Assembly (NCBI GenBank): GCA_032622095.1
Contig: CP136063.1
Location: 83,985,980-84,049,979, forward strand
Length of the DNA stretch: 64,000 bases
Source of the DNA: Siphonodentalium dalli
Taxonomy: Eukaryota > Mollusca > Scaphopoda > Gadilida > Siphonodentaliidae
Reading direction: 5' to 3'
The notes below the pieces were generated by a model that saw only the letters and a program-made list of their open reading frames with translations, did no database searches and was not told the origin of the DNA. Each line of letters begins with the position of its first letter. Position 1 is the first letter of the stretch. This document shows positions 23,310 to 35,790 of the stretch, one piece after another. Position numbers and translations under genes: made by a program.

Positions 23310-23465
23310 TTTGCCAGAATGCTTTCGGCGCGCGCAAAGCGCCGAAAGCGAAAAAAAGTGCGCTAACGCGCCGAAACATGCGCTAATATCGCACATTTTG
23401 TCGCTTTCGGCGCGTTACTAATGGCGCACTTGTTCTCGCCGAACGCGCCGAAAGCGCCATTAGCA
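23310..23465. repeat. GC-rich cluster of CGCTTTCGGCGCG hairpins
   Basis: Repeated self-complementary words GCTTTCGGCGCG and GCGCCGAAAGC, with GTGCGCTAACGCGCC and GGCGCACTT, occur in about 155 bases. This contrasts sharply with the AT-rich surroundings. Confidence 0.75.
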
Positions 23466-24004
23466 AGTATGGCCCTAATTGGATTCCATAGTCATGATAA
23501 CTATTGCCAGGTGCACCATCAACAATAATTATATAATATATTAATATTAATTAACACCAATAGTTTAAATTAACTTGAATATTAAGCGGTCGGTTTATCA
23601 CATTTTCAATACATATAAATAAATTAACATCACTATTATATATATACATAAAAACCCTACCCGGTGTATGTGTATCTATCCATATTAAGGGTTGATCCGA
23701 TGATGGTACATATCATAAAATTTCCAGTAGTAGTACCTATACGATTATGCAGCACTCCATGTCACACATAGTACAGTATGTTGATTATAATCTGCATAAT
23801 GCACATGCATGTATGGTATAGTATGTGCATCTCGATGCCAGTCAATGGTTACTGCATGCATTTAGTATATATCAAGTTCAACTTTAGAAAAAAAACGGGG
23901 TGGGGGGGGGGGGTAATAATACCATATTTAAAACCAAGCACCATGTAAAGTAACGTGGAGTATGGAGAGTATTTCAAGATTGTGGTACATTAGCGAGTTC
24001 CTTA
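23466..24004. other. No feature recognised
   Basis: AT-rich sequence with a G run near 23898-23912. Confidence 0.5.
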
Positions 24005-24903
24005 TGAACCTTCCTCATGAGTGTGCATACTTGTAGCGCAGCGGCCAAATCGAAAAAAGGCCTCTAGTTTTCGAGATACGCCTACCCAAGGTAGAAAAAG
24101 TTTAAACCAGATTTATTTGAAGGCGAAATATATATGGTTCACGGAAATGACAGTAATAATTAATGAAATTGGTGGTGGCTATGGTAAAAGCAACGATGAA
24201 TGGTACCAACCAGTGGTTTTCACATAAATTCGCGAGTTCGGTAAATCGACCCCTTTGGCTAAATCCGCACTTATGTATTAACAGTTTTGGTATTAAATTA
24301 ACTGCATCATATTATAGTACTACTTGGAACAACAAAAGTTTTGATTATTCGGGATTTCACTGTCATTTTGAGCCAAACATTTATTTGTTTTGCAAAAAAA
24401 AATCCTCTTATCACGAAAATTTGTTTTTTCAAGCCCTATAATTTAGACGAATATCAATGTAGCGCCAAATACATTACTTCATATGATAGAGTAGTTATAT
24501 GCACATGATACGCAAACAGAATGTTACAGAAATTGTAAACCAACTGTGAGATAATCGATTTTAGCTGCATCTCCCCAGACGTTTTTGAGCGAAAAATCAT
24601 GGAAAAATACTTATTATTGAAAACGCTGTTACATATTTTCTACACTATCCCAATTAAACACAAATGACTAATCTGGTGAAAAAGGGTCATGCATACACTG
24701 CTTATGTGGTTAGAGATGTATTCAGGCTTCCAAACCCGCCAATTACAACAACAACAACACATTTTATTGAGAACTTCTAATATATCATTGGCAGCAACCT
24801 TGTAGAACTGAAAGAGTTGTTGCAAGCCACACCTGATACATGAATAGTCGTACAATTACAGAACAAGGCCATTGTTGTTGTCGGATCGATTGTTGTGTCC
24901 CTA
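24005..24903 (+). repeat. Dispersed repeat R1, copy C (longest copy)
   Basis: Carries the GCGGCCAAATCGAAAAA block, CCTACCCAAGGTAGAAAAAG, the GAGCCAAACATTTATTTG block, the GGCTTCCAAACCC block with TACAACAACAACAAC, and ends near GTGTCCCTATAAA. It is used here as the reference for the other copies. Confidence 0.55.
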
Positions 24904-25792
24904 TAAATCTGAGGAAAATATAGGGCCCTACAAAGTTAACGGGATATTAAATAGTATATATACCAGAAACTGGTCTCACTGCGATCTCCAGTTATATACC
25001 GCCATATACAAGAAACTTAATTTTAATATCATTTTGAATATAATAGAAGAATTGAGAAGAATTTGAAGACTATGTCGGAGAGGTATGTATAGTAGAAAAA
25101 ATTACGAGCTGGTCTGTTTTAGTCGACTGACATTATGTTTTAACGAGTTGGGCGTTTACGGTTACAATTAAAATAATGTTATATTTCTATACTTCATGGC
25201 ATTGATGACTTGCATAACTGACTTGCATTGATGTTTTAAAAATACATAATTGAGAATATACTATTAATGTTTTTAGATTTTGGGATAGTGATAGCCTTTC
25301 ACAAAATCTAAAAACGTTCATAGTACACGCTAATTGCCTATTCTGTTTCCATAACATAATCAAGGGACATAATCAAACTCTCGCAAAAAGTCCGATTACG
25401 CAAACTATTTAAATATGTGAACAAATATATAACTAGTTTGCTTCTGTTGACCTTTTCTGCTAGTAAGGCGCACAAAGAATGTCACAGGTAGTTATTGTAT
25501 CTAAACCATATTGTACTATTACGGAATGAACCTAAATTTAAATCGTTATATGTGTTTTATGATCTTACACACGAATTCCAGAAATAAAAGCAAAATAATT
25601 TGTTCTGCACGGGGTGCTGACCGTCGAAAAAAAATACGGAAAGCCGATTTAACAATAAATAGCGATATCGTTTTTTGTAAATTAACCAGTCTTAATGCTA
25701 TATATTAAACGTACATGTATATGCATCGTTTGAAAACTTTGTGTTACACATATATTTAAGAAATGAATGTAGTGGGGTGTGTGGTATTGGGG
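24904..25792. other. No gene; one small hairpin
   Basis: The stretch at 25260-25323 has arms TTTTTAGATTTTG / CAAAATCTAAAAA with further pairing outward (about 22 bases). Otherwise nothing supported. Confidence 0.5.
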
Positions 25793-26099
25793 TTAACCCT
25801 TTACCCGACAGAACGGCCCTGTGTCAATGCATTCTCTTATATATGCGAGTCGACCATAGGTCGCCTCGCATATATAAGAGAATGCATTGGCTTAACACAT
25901 ATTAAAAATGATAAAATTGTAGAAAAATATTATTTTATTTTTTTTAAACTGTAAGAAAAAATTCTAAAATTGTTAAAGAATGTAAGAAAAAATGGTAAAA
26001 AGTGTTAAAAAAATGAATTTGTTTTAGGCCAATGCATTCTCTTATATATGCGAGGCAACCTATGGGCGTTTTTGGCCGTTTTGTTGGGTAAAGGGTTAA
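25793..26099 (+). mobile_element. TTAA-flanked piggyBac-type MITE, family P1, copy 1
   Basis: Bounded by TTAA on both sides. Termini TTAACCCTTTACCCGACA and TGTTGGGTAAAGGGTTAA are inverted repeats. piggyBac elements characteristically use TTAA targets and start with CCC. Internally there is one full hairpin cassette (25825-25889) and half of a second (from 26029). No transposase. Confidence 0.82.
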
Positions 26100-26789
26100 G
26101 GATACGGATATACATTAATTTTTTTTATATTTATAGAGCTTTCTGGTGATTTATTCTCACAACAAGCTGAGAGTTTCTTATTTATTTTAACGAAATATGC
26201 CGATGATTTGATACTATTGCCCACGCAGCATATTAAGTCAGCCCAATATAAGATTTCCAAACATTTAGCTACAATAAGTTTAACGTGATCGATATAAATA
26301 ACTGGCTTCAGATGCAATTCGGCTTAACCTTTAAAGACACGCCCAATTAGTCTGCTGACCGCGTTTATTGATAATTCAGATTATAGGTCAACAGTTTGTA
26401 TCTTCCTGCTCATGATGCACTCTTTTCATTATTGGGATGTAAACAGGGTTACCCAATTGACAGTTGACCAATCACAAAACTATGTAAATCTATATATTGT
26501 CGGGGAGAGGGAATATATGCACAACTATGGTAAAGTATATTAACCATAAACTGTCCATTGTGGGTATATAAGCCATGTGATGCAAGGTATAAATAAATAC
26601 GATCATCATATTAAATGTATGGTATATTGACATCTAATCAGATGTGCCATCACACCTTTCTATCGCCTATCTTTATTTCCATTGCAGGGGGAGTAACCAT
26701 CCTGTTCGAAACGCAAGGCGGATGACATATGTAAGGATGAAGCCACAACACATATGAGGTCGGCGAAACAGTTTGAAAATAAGAAAGCA
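26100..26789. other. No feature recognised
   Basis: No gene supported until the decayed transposon-linked protein begins. Confidence 0.45.
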
Positions 26790-28460
26790 TTGCTTTGTAT
26801 GTGGGGCATCTGAAAAGAGACTTCCTTAAAAAAGCAGGGAACGTCTGACTGAGGTATGCACTGGGACTGGGGAGTCTACGAGGCTTAAGACGATAAATGC
26901 TGCTAAAGCCAGATTCGAGAGTGTTGTAGAATGTCGCATGATGGCACACAGAGATTTATTTGCATGTGATGCAAAATATCATCGCGCATGTTATTCGCAC
27001 TACATTTCGGAGAGGAACATAAATGCATCCTCTCAAAAAAGCATAATGAACCATCATTGCCTTCGGCTCATGACCAAGCTTTTTCCACTCTGACTAAAGA
27101 AATTGAAGACAGCATCCTTCGCACACATTATCCCAATGTAATTACGCTTGCTGAACTATATTCCAAGTTCCTTCTCCTTCTTCGTGGTCTGGATGTTCCA
27201 CAAACGACCATCGATTTATATAAATTTTGGAAACTGAAACAAAAACTAAAAAAAAAAAAATTCCTGACACGATTTGTTTTGTCGATTGGTCGGGCTTATC
27301 AGACTTGGTGTTCTCCAGTTCTATTACAGTCGGCGACGCCCTCAGGAAAGCATCTAAATTGGAAGCTGATATGAAGTCGCTCGACGATGATGATGATGAT
27401 GATAGCATGCATTGCTCCCAACTGATAACCGAAGATTCCGGCGGAGGTGAGAGATTGGTGCTTCACAGGGCTTCCGGTATTCTGAGGTGTGCTATATCTT
27501 AAACGACCGAGGACTCCAAAACATATCCTTCGTGCTACGAAATAGATCCCCGATATTTAGTGATGAGGACCGGACCGGACCACCTTGGTCCACTGCCAAG
27601 GCGGTCCAGTCCGATCCGGTCCAGGCCATTCCGGTCCGGTACACATGCCTGGACCGGCCCAAAACGGTCCTGTCCACATATAATAGGTTACAGGTTACTC
27701 TGTATAGTACAAACTATAAGGTTACTGAGTTCAGTGCATTGCAATCTCGTGCTAGTTTGTTACCACGAGGAAGCGGATACACGTATACTTTATCATGCAG
27801 CCAATGCAGCACTCCTCGATCGGAAGCTAGATATTATTTTTATTCCACTGACATACATGTCGAAATACTAGAATGTTATGTTTCTCAATGAATAGGAGCT
27901 AGGATAATTCTTCATACTGAATCCAAAAATAGGTCACGTGTCATTTCCGTGAAAGACATAGGCGACAGCATTGTCCAATGAGGTGTGTGAAACATTGCCT
28001 CTAATTCACGCTTTAATCCAGGCTACGATATTCACAAATACCTATACAATGAATCCGTTTGACTTAATAGTCAAAAGCAGTAAAATGTGATGCGACTTTA
28101 AATTTGCATCAATTTGTGTAATCTATTAATGCTGGCGATGACACTATATATCATACAAAGAGTTTGCATGTGGGCTATATTATGGTGGGCCATAATGTCG
28201 TCTATTCGACAAATTATACACACGTTCTTATGTTGTATAACCGAACACTGGAACACACCTTCTACCTCCAGCAGCCACATACTCCTTAAGAAATCACCCC
28301 AACATCTTCGTGCGAACTATATCAGTGATTGGCACATCACACTAGCTACCAAGTCTATTGTACCATGTCATGACAGCCATGACTGGTTGCCCTTTGATTG
28401 AGTCCTACAAACCAAACAGATTATACTTTCTCCCGATCAACTGTGACAACTGAGCTTTGG
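26790..28460 (+). pseudogene. Decayed transposon-linked protein with CxxC, AKYHRACY, KLK/DLVFSS and HEEADTR blocks
   Basis: Fragments in several + frames line up in the order of an uncharacterised protein family that is highly repeated in some invertebrate genomes. These are HCFVCGASEKR near 26792; CRMMAHRDLFACDAKYHRAC near 26930-26990; a helical stretch with TLAELYSKF-like spacing near 27145; KLKQKLKKK; DLVFSSSITVGDALRKAS near 27305-27350; a run of seven Asp codons; a GERLVLHRASGILR block near 27450; HEEADTRILYHAANAALL near 27760-27815; and HLRANYISDW near 28300. A poly-A run at about 27246 and other shifts break the frame. I recall the family only as an unnamed, repeat-associated ORF and do not assign an enzyme activity. 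Confidence 0.6.
27565..27680 (+). repeat. CCGGTCC / GGACCGG-rich cluster
   Basis: The words GGACCGG, CCGGTCC and close variants occur about ten times in both orientations in roughly 115 bases, in the middle of the decayed protein. This allows several alternative hairpins. Confidence 0.75.
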
Positions 28461-30148
28461 CTGCAAAGATTCATGTGAATCTGACACATGATCTTGTTTC
28501 AGCGCAGACTAACCACGTATGATGTATGTGAGAATGTCTACAATAACCGAAATAGTGAAAAATTTGACAACTCATATAGGATGAGTAGAGTGAGGGAACA
28601 TTTAAGGAATATATATACTCATATTATAGAACAGGAAGTAGTAGCATGTCTTGAAAACTGTTTGGCAACACAATATTATATACCGCAAAAGTCATTTCTC
28701 TATTGACAAAAAATCCTCTGTATAACAACTAATTTCTTTAATATAAAATATTTCACCTGAACACATCAGAGATATGCAACTTGAAATGGGAGGCTGGTAA
28801 TTTGGGCATACAATTTAAATTTTCTTCAGTAACATTATATAAATTGATATTACTTATCTAAACTGATCAAAAAGGCACATATTAGTGATGATTGTTTTAT
28901 TCTTTCTGGTGTATCAAGTAATCCCCCAATAAATGAGTATATATAGTCCTTAAGTACAACCAATTACTCATTAGTTTAAATTAATTGAAACAATAGTAGG
29001 GTTCTAAGGTCTGTTTATGGTTACCAGTAAACTCATGATTAACAATTCCCTTGTCCCCAGATAACGAACTCAGTCACGTGTGTGATGGAAAAAATGAGAA
29101 ACTTCGATTTTGTTGGCCGATTTGGATGCCATCCTAAACTTATTGTCAAATATGGAGCGTATGTAATGCCGTATCTATTGTCAGTTGTGATCACGGTCCC
29201 GACATGCGCGGCACAAATAAGAAAATATCGTTCTGTATAACATAGGTCTCACTCATAAGCCTTTGTAGACATATGTGGTCAGTTGAAATATATATGTATA
29301 TAATCGTTCCATAAAAATTCAAGTAAAAAATAAAAAATATACGAAATAGTTGCCAGAAAGGTGATCGTATGAGGTTTTATGAACTTATTAATTATAGACC
29401 AGTGTTCTCGTGAGGTTATACCATATCCTATTAAAATTTAATCAAAATGTTGTAAATTTTACAGAAATTAGTTTTTTTCTTCAAATTTTAATCTTAGATC
29501 ACGTTCAGACACCGTTATTTATCATTCCATTCATCACTCTGTACACTGTTTCAGTTTATGCTTCTAAAACCAACTTGAAATGCAGCATTCTAAGTGTAAA
29601 CTACATAATTTGATTTTCTGCAAAAGTTATATTTTAGGGGGTGGGGTTAAGTTTACGCTCATATAACATTTTTACAGCAATATTCTTGGCATTCCATTAT
29701 TAAAATCGTTTTGATATGTAATCGGGGCAATTTTTTTAGCCATGTTGTGGACCAATAAGCCACGTGGTTGACAAGTTATAGCCATTTATATGTGACTTTT
29801 TTTTTCAAAATATTTATCGCAATTTTTTCTAACTAGCTCATAAATTGGTCTAGTTTGTATCTCGTGTCATTTTATGATCATTTCTTATTATAATAAACTA
29901 TATATTGTGTAGTTTATAACCGCAATATTTTGTTTATGCTCTGACACTTGTACTCAAGAAAATGTTCATTTTATTTTAGGTGTAAGAGGTGTCTTCCCTG
30001 AAAATTCTATTTTGGGACACTTTCTGAAACGGGCAACAGACAAAATCTGATGCGCCATATGATGCCCTTTAGTTTGATATGATGTAGAAATCTATGTTGG
30101 AGGGGGGTGCAGCCAACTCGAAAAATATCTTGTTTGACCTACGGACTA
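28461..30148. other. No feature recognised
   Basis: AT-rich. No exon-like frame or repeat I can support. Confidence 0.5.
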
Positions 30149-31090
30149 GGAGACGTGGTAATGCGAGATACAGGGCTCGCCGGGACTAATATCACCTCGC
30201 TTTATATCACGATATACCATACAGATTACATGGTGTAAATGTTTTCCATAGGCCTCAGTGCTAACGTTTTAGCGTACAAAATTTTCTTTAAATCTGAAAA
30301 ATTTACATTTTTGGAACCTTTTTACACACAAAAAATCATGTCTGTCTAGCAGGGAATTCGCCCTTAAATCTTGTGTTTTCGTAACTAGTGTCAGAACCGC
30401 ATAAAAAATACTGTCATATTTTAGACCACACCAAAAAATTCAAACTTCATTACAAAGGGTTAATTCCTGTGCCAATGGTTATTTTATCTATGGGAAATCA
30501 TAGGGAAGAGGTGTAATGATTTTTTTTATGCGAAAAGCACATAAGGCTATTGACCAACCAGGGCCCAGTGTCTATTTTATTCTCTCCTATATATTCCTCC
30601 CGCATCCGCTAGATGTCACTCCGAACCCTATTTACACCAGTGTAACCCACAACTGGAGACCCTGACGGTAACTTATAATCCGATAACTAAACACACCTTA
30701 AAAATGAAAGGGTATTTCCCAGCTATTCGATGGTGTGAAACGGTCGACCTAAACATGTCCAAAGGAAACTACTCGCCGATGAGTATTTTGTTTAAAAAAA
30801 AAGAGTTAACGGGCATTGCCTCTACAATAGGCTATGATTCGCATGTGGTCTGCTGCACTCATAGGTAACCGATGCTATATTGTCAGTTTGCATTTAACTC
30901 CAATAGCAACATCACTGCGACAAAGAACACATACAATTACACACTTAAGTACATGCACTGTGCTTCTCTGTGTGTATATGATCATTCATAGCAAATGCAC
31001 AATGGAACGTACCCGTCATTGTGGTTGATAATGTGAGAAGAGGCATACTTAATATGGCGTAACATACACAACTATAAGGTATGTGCATTA
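30149..31090 (+). repeat. Dispersed repeat R2, copy 2, split by about 420 bp
   Basis: Blocks shared with 12895-13440 are at about 30149-30225 and 30646-31090. Between them an unshared stretch (30226-30645) begins after CCATACAG and ends before CAACTGGAGAC. It contains a CCATAGGCCTCAGTGCTAACG word resembling the R3 core. Confidence 0.7.
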
Positions 31091-31931
31091 AACGTTTTTC
31101 ATATTTAGTCGAGCGTGAGTACTGAGTAAAATCGACATCGATTATTTCGATGCGATATTTGGATGCATGTTGGTAATGTAGAGAGTAATGAGTTGATTGA
31201 ACTTGTGACATGAAATAATTCATGAGTGGCCGGGACGTTATATAAACACGAGAGCACTAGTGCTTTACAGAATAGTCCCTGCCTTGAATGAATTATTTCA
31301 CGTTACCAGTTGAATCACATGATTATTCGGTTTATTATAATCCACTATAACATCTGATTTATCTGATATCCGAATAATTAATACCGTCATTTTCCCATGA
31401 GGCATAAATTTCGATAACGCGTATGAATACATAACGCGCTAGTTAAAGTGACATAATTGACTAGTGAAAGTGTAGTTTATAATCACTCGAGAAATCAAGG
31501 TAAGTCGCACATATAGTAATGTAAGAGAATATAACAATTTCCTTTCGTGCACATTGTCAAATGTTATTTCTTGAGATCAACAGAGAACAAAAATGTTGTA
31601 TTCGTCCGAAGGAGCGACATCATTCAGCAATAATGTCTCTTCGTGTTTATGTTCTTTTTTCAGAGTATATTTTCATATTGAGGAATTAAATTTCAGAGCA
31701 CGAGGACTAGTATACTAGACCTTCCATTTTTATGAGGTATTCTCGAATGGGTATAGTTCACAACATAAGTCCATTTGTCATTAAAGATTCATCGTTATAT
31801 GAACAAGCCATCGATATATCAGTTACATATATAATGAAGATGAAATTATTCTCCATTATTTGTAGGATAAGGGTCTTTTGCCAGTAGTAAACTTCTATGA
31901 TTTCCTCATATCTGACAATCATAGAGATTTA
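31091..31931. other. No feature recognised
   Basis: No gene or clear repeat. Confidence 0.5.
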
Positions 31932-32310
31932 TTAACCCTTTACCCAACAAACCGGCCAAAACCGGCCAAATAAAGCTTCAACAGCCTAAAATATCTCAAT
32001 AGAACCATACAAATATGGATATCATTGGAACCGGCTCCTTGACCACATTGTGATAGTTACAGTTATGCCCTGTGCCAATGCATTCTCTTATATATGCGAG
32101 TCGACCATGGGTCGCCTCGCATATATAAGAGAATGCATTGACCTAAAAAAAATCTTTTTTTACCATTTTTTCTTACATTCTTTAACAATTTTATAATTTT
32201 TAATGTGTTAAGCCAATGTATTCTCTTATATATGCGAGGCGACCTATGGTCGACTCGCATATATAAGAGAATGCATTGGCACAGGGCCGTTCTGTTGGGT
32301 AAAGGGATAA
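31932..32310 (-). mobile_element. TTAA-type MITE, family P1, copy 2 (reverse)
   Basis: Termini TTAACCCTTTACCCAACA and TGTTGGGTAAAGGGATAA; the right TTAA has changed to ATAA. It contains two complete hairpin cassettes (32075-32140 and 32213-32279) in opposite polarity. The sequence outside the hairpins, with AAGCTTCAACAGCCTAAAAT, matches copy 3 in reverse. Confidence 0.85.
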
Positions 32311-32335
32311 CTGGACGTGAAATATTGTCGACCGC

Positions 32336-32707
32336 TACGTTTAAAGTGATGAGAAACACTCAGGTAGGGTGATGAAATAGAAATGTAGAATAATCTTGAT
32401 CAAAGTAGTTATTTTTACGAATATATATTTAAATTTACAACACACACCTTCATTCTTATATATCAATTAAATTCAATGACTCTTGGTGGCGAAATCATTT
32501 GCGTTCGTTTATCGCCGTTTGTTGCTTCCCGACTCGAGATGTAGATATTTACAATTACGCGTTGTTCATGCAATGTTATTGAGTGGTATGGTCGATTTCG
32601 TTGAGATTTTCGGCGATGTTGGTAGAATTTTACATCCCCCAGTTTGCACAGCACCTGAGTACTAACTTATCAGTCCAAAGCACCCGAACAAGTCCATAAA
32701 GGGACAT
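32336..32707 (+). repeat. Dispersed repeat family R5, copy A
   Basis: Shares with 41560-41945 (+) and 38570-38905 (-) the blocks TTAAAGTGATG..AAACACTC, GGTAGGGTGAT, ATTTACAATT..CGTTG/CGTCG, GAGTGGTATGGT, CCCCAGTT..CA, and CACCCGAACAAGT. The left end (TTAAAGTGA) and right end of related copies (GTCTTTAA) are inverted, suggesting a MITE. Confidence 0.75.
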
Positions 32708-33764
32708 AAGGCGTTTGAATTGGGTTCATGCGTAATAACATAACAATTTGTAAAACAACTATCATCAACAAGTACATGTAACAAGATTGACTTTCTTATT
32801 TTTACATAACTAATAGCTCTCCAATAATGTGACTTCGCATGTCGAAACCATTATTATGTAATGAATACTGTTACACTGGACTCACCGATCGAAGTGAAAA
32901 TCATATAATCAAATCAATCAATAATATTTGAACTTACTACACGAAGAACAAATTTCAAGGTCCGCGCTGGACCAAAATTTACTTTTGCCAAATAATTTGC
33001 CAAATGAAAATATTGTTTGCCAAATTCTTTTAGAATTTGCCAAATGCTATCCCTGATGGTATCATTTTCTGCAACATTGAGTCTTATTTTGTGGTTTATC
33101 ATACAACAATAAACCAATCACCGAACAATACAATTGTAGAAGGGTTGCTACATCAGAAAGGCACATTACAAGAGGGTTAGCTATGTAAACACCACCACCA
33201 CCACACAAAATACGGATAATCCCTCAACCATCAATACTATTGCTATCGGATTATCTGCATCTTAATAAAGGTGTTAACTTTACCTAAACCTACATAAAAC
33301 ACCACTAATATAGTTATAGTGTGAGAGTTTCCTGAGATTGATGAAATTATTTTTTGCCAAATGTGAATTATTTTTGCCATTGGCAAATTTGGCAAGTGGC
33401 AGCGCGAACCCTGAGAACAATCAATAATGCATATATAAGAACAGAGTTTATCTATTTTTCCATGTTTTTCTTGTCTTAGTGGTGATGTTTTTACAAACTT
33501 TATTTCTATGCACATTTACACACAGCGAGTGCCTATTTTGGGTCCCTTTAACCGCTAGGGGCAATCTGAAAGTTTCAAAACATTTACTCTCAGTATAATT
33601 TTTCTGAATATTGCTCAATTCTTTTACAAATTTCAATGAATGACGCCACGTTTTGATTAAACTTTAAAATGTTATTGGATTAATTGTAATCTCGTTCTTA
33701 GAGTGTTATTAATAACGAATATAAGTGTATCTATTATTAGACATATTTGTTTCTATACAACATG
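32708..33764. other. No gene; clustered TTTGCCAAAT words
   Basis: TTTGCCAAAT or close variants recur at about 32985-33050 and 33352-33395. No coding support otherwise. Confidence 0.45.
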
Positions 33765-33967
33765 GAGTCTCCCATCTAGTTATAAAATATACAACGGAAC
33801 GGTCTTTTATTCATTTGGAGGGGTGTTCGGATAATAAGATCAAAATACAGACAAAAACAGATAATACAAGAGCAGAATGATCCATACTCATTGTTGTGCA
33901 ATGTTCAAACGTTTGTTGAATTTATTATCTGAATATTTCCTAAGGGAACTACTCGTCAATGAGTATA
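33765..33967 (+). repeat. Dispersed repeat family R6, copy 1, interrupted by a Helitron-like element
   Basis: Matches 59190-59430: TCTCCCAT..AGTTATAA, GGGTGTTC..AATAA, ACAGA..AAACAG, and GGGAACTACTCG..CAAT.AGTAT. The match stops at AGTATA, the insertion point of the Helitron-like element, and resumes after it at 34779 (TAGTA). Confidence 0.65.
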
Positions 33968-34778
33968 TCTCATATATATTTTGAAGACCTCTGTTTGTCT
34001 GTCTGTCTGTCTGTATGTCTGTCTGTATGTCATTTATACAAATCTACGATTCTCGACCAATCGGGACGAAACTTGGTACGTGTGTGTAGTTTGACCAGGC
34101 GGTCGACATTGTCGTATTGGCGAGCCCGTGCGGCGCCCGCTTCGCGCATGCGCAGACGAGATCTCGGAAACGGGTGGAGATATCGACTTGAAATTTGCTA
34201 TGTGAATGTATCTTGCCCCGGATACGAATTTTATCGGGTCGCCGAGCCCGTGCGACGCCAGCTTCGCGCATGCGCAGACGAGATCTCGGAAACGGGTGGA
34301 GCTATCGACTTGAATTGCTATGTGAATGTATCTTGCCCCGGATACGAATTTTATCGGGTCGCCGAGCCCGTGCGACGCCAGCTTCGCGCATGCGCATAGC
34401 AGATCTCGGAAACGGGTAGAGCTATCGACTTGAAATTTGGTATGTGAATGTATCTTGCCCCGGATACGAATTTTATCGGTCGCCGAGCCCGTGCGACGCC
34501 AGATTCGCGCATTCGCAGACCAGATCTCGGAGACAGGTGGAGCTATCGACTTGAAATTTGGTATGTGAATGTATCTTGCCCCGGATACGAATTGTATCGG
34601 GTCGCCGAGCCCGTGCGACGCTAGCTTCGCCCATGCGCAGACCAGATCTCGGAAACGGGTAGAGCTATCGACTTGAAATTTGGTTTTTGAATAGCCCTGA
34701 CAACGTCGGGCTGGGTAGAGCTATCGACTTGAAATTTGGTTTTTGAATAGCCCGGACAACGTCGGGCACATCGGCTAG
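33968..34778 (+). mobile_element. Helitron-like non-autonomous element H3 with 122-bp tandem units
   Basis: Starts TCTCATATATATTTTGAAGA after an A, followed by a TCTG/TGTC microsatellite. It carries about five tandem units of about 122 bases containing CTTGCCCCGGATACGAATTT and TTCGCGCATGCGCAGAC. It ends with the hairpin GCCCGGACAACGTCGGGC, then ACATCGG and CTAG, followed by T. All these are Helitron end features (5' TC, 3' hairpin plus CTRR, A/T target). It encodes no Rep/helicase. Confidence 0.8.
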
Positions 34779-34920
34779 TAGTATATAAAGGGTTAATGTG
34801 ACAGTTGTATTACACAAATTTACATACCCCCCCCCCCCCACGCCGCCCCAACAGTTGGAAATTTCATGCCTGACACATTAGTTAGAATATTTACAACACA
34901 TATATGTTTAAATTAACGGC

Positions 34921-35400
34921 AAATTAGGTGGAACAAAATCTAGAACATCCTTCTCCGAAAACCTCCCTTACCATATCTTCCCGAAACTTTGGAAAGAACT
35001 AGATACATCTTTACAGTCAGTTTTACCACGTTCCAAATTTAAACGCGACGTATCAGAAGATATAATAAGCAGTTATCTTGATAGTGTTCTTTGTAAAAAC
35101 CTACATTGTTTCGACTGTTATCCGTTCATGGATGAAAACTACTAGTGTAAGAAGTGTTAAGTGAATCCAACGCATGTAAAAACAACTAAACCACAAAAGT
35201 ATCGTTGTCTACACTACTATAGATATCATCAATATATGCTGTCATATGGGCTCAGATTCGGAATATTATTATCTAAGTTTGGGAGTGTGCAAGAAGACGA
35301 CCAGTAGGCCATGCCATCTCCCAGTAATATATACTATATTTTGTTTGAATTTTGTATTATACATTATCATGTTTGTTATATATTACTAAATAAAATTGAA
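34921..35400 (+). pseudogene. 5'-truncated LINE 3' end (reverse transcriptase C-terminal tail and 3' UTR)
   Basis: Translates as a LINE ORF2 tail: a NLPYHIFPKLWKELD block, SVLPRSKFKRDVSE, then CKNLHCFDCYPFMDENY and a stop at about 35140-35147. The following UTR ends in GACGACCAG..CCATCTCCCAGTAAT, also found at the end of the LINE at 60640-63065. The 5' truncation is typical of target-primed insertion. It lies just upstream of ARRDC exon 1, in the same orientation. Confidence 0.72.
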
Positions 35401-35790
35401 TTGCAATGTTCTCATTGTTTGATTTTCCAGCAAGTAGTTAGTTGGGAATTTGTTGTTTTTAGACCAAAAGTATCATATTTTTAAACTTTGGATCAAAATT
35501 ACGGCCTAAAATAGACATCAGTTGGAAATGTTCCAACATTAGGAGGGTGTCAGGTTGGAAATATTGAGAAGCCAGTTGGAATGTTCCAACCCAATCGGGT
35601 GCAAATGGAATTCTGCGACCATGGATGTGGATCTGCTTCAATTGGATGCAGAGGGTGTGGACACCCCCTCTAGCCACGTACTGATACTCATACATATCAC
35701 CATAGCTACATGCATTGTGCTATCATATTATTCCAACACACAGGTTGATGTCACCACTTTACTGGTGTTTACATTCTGAGATCGACAATC

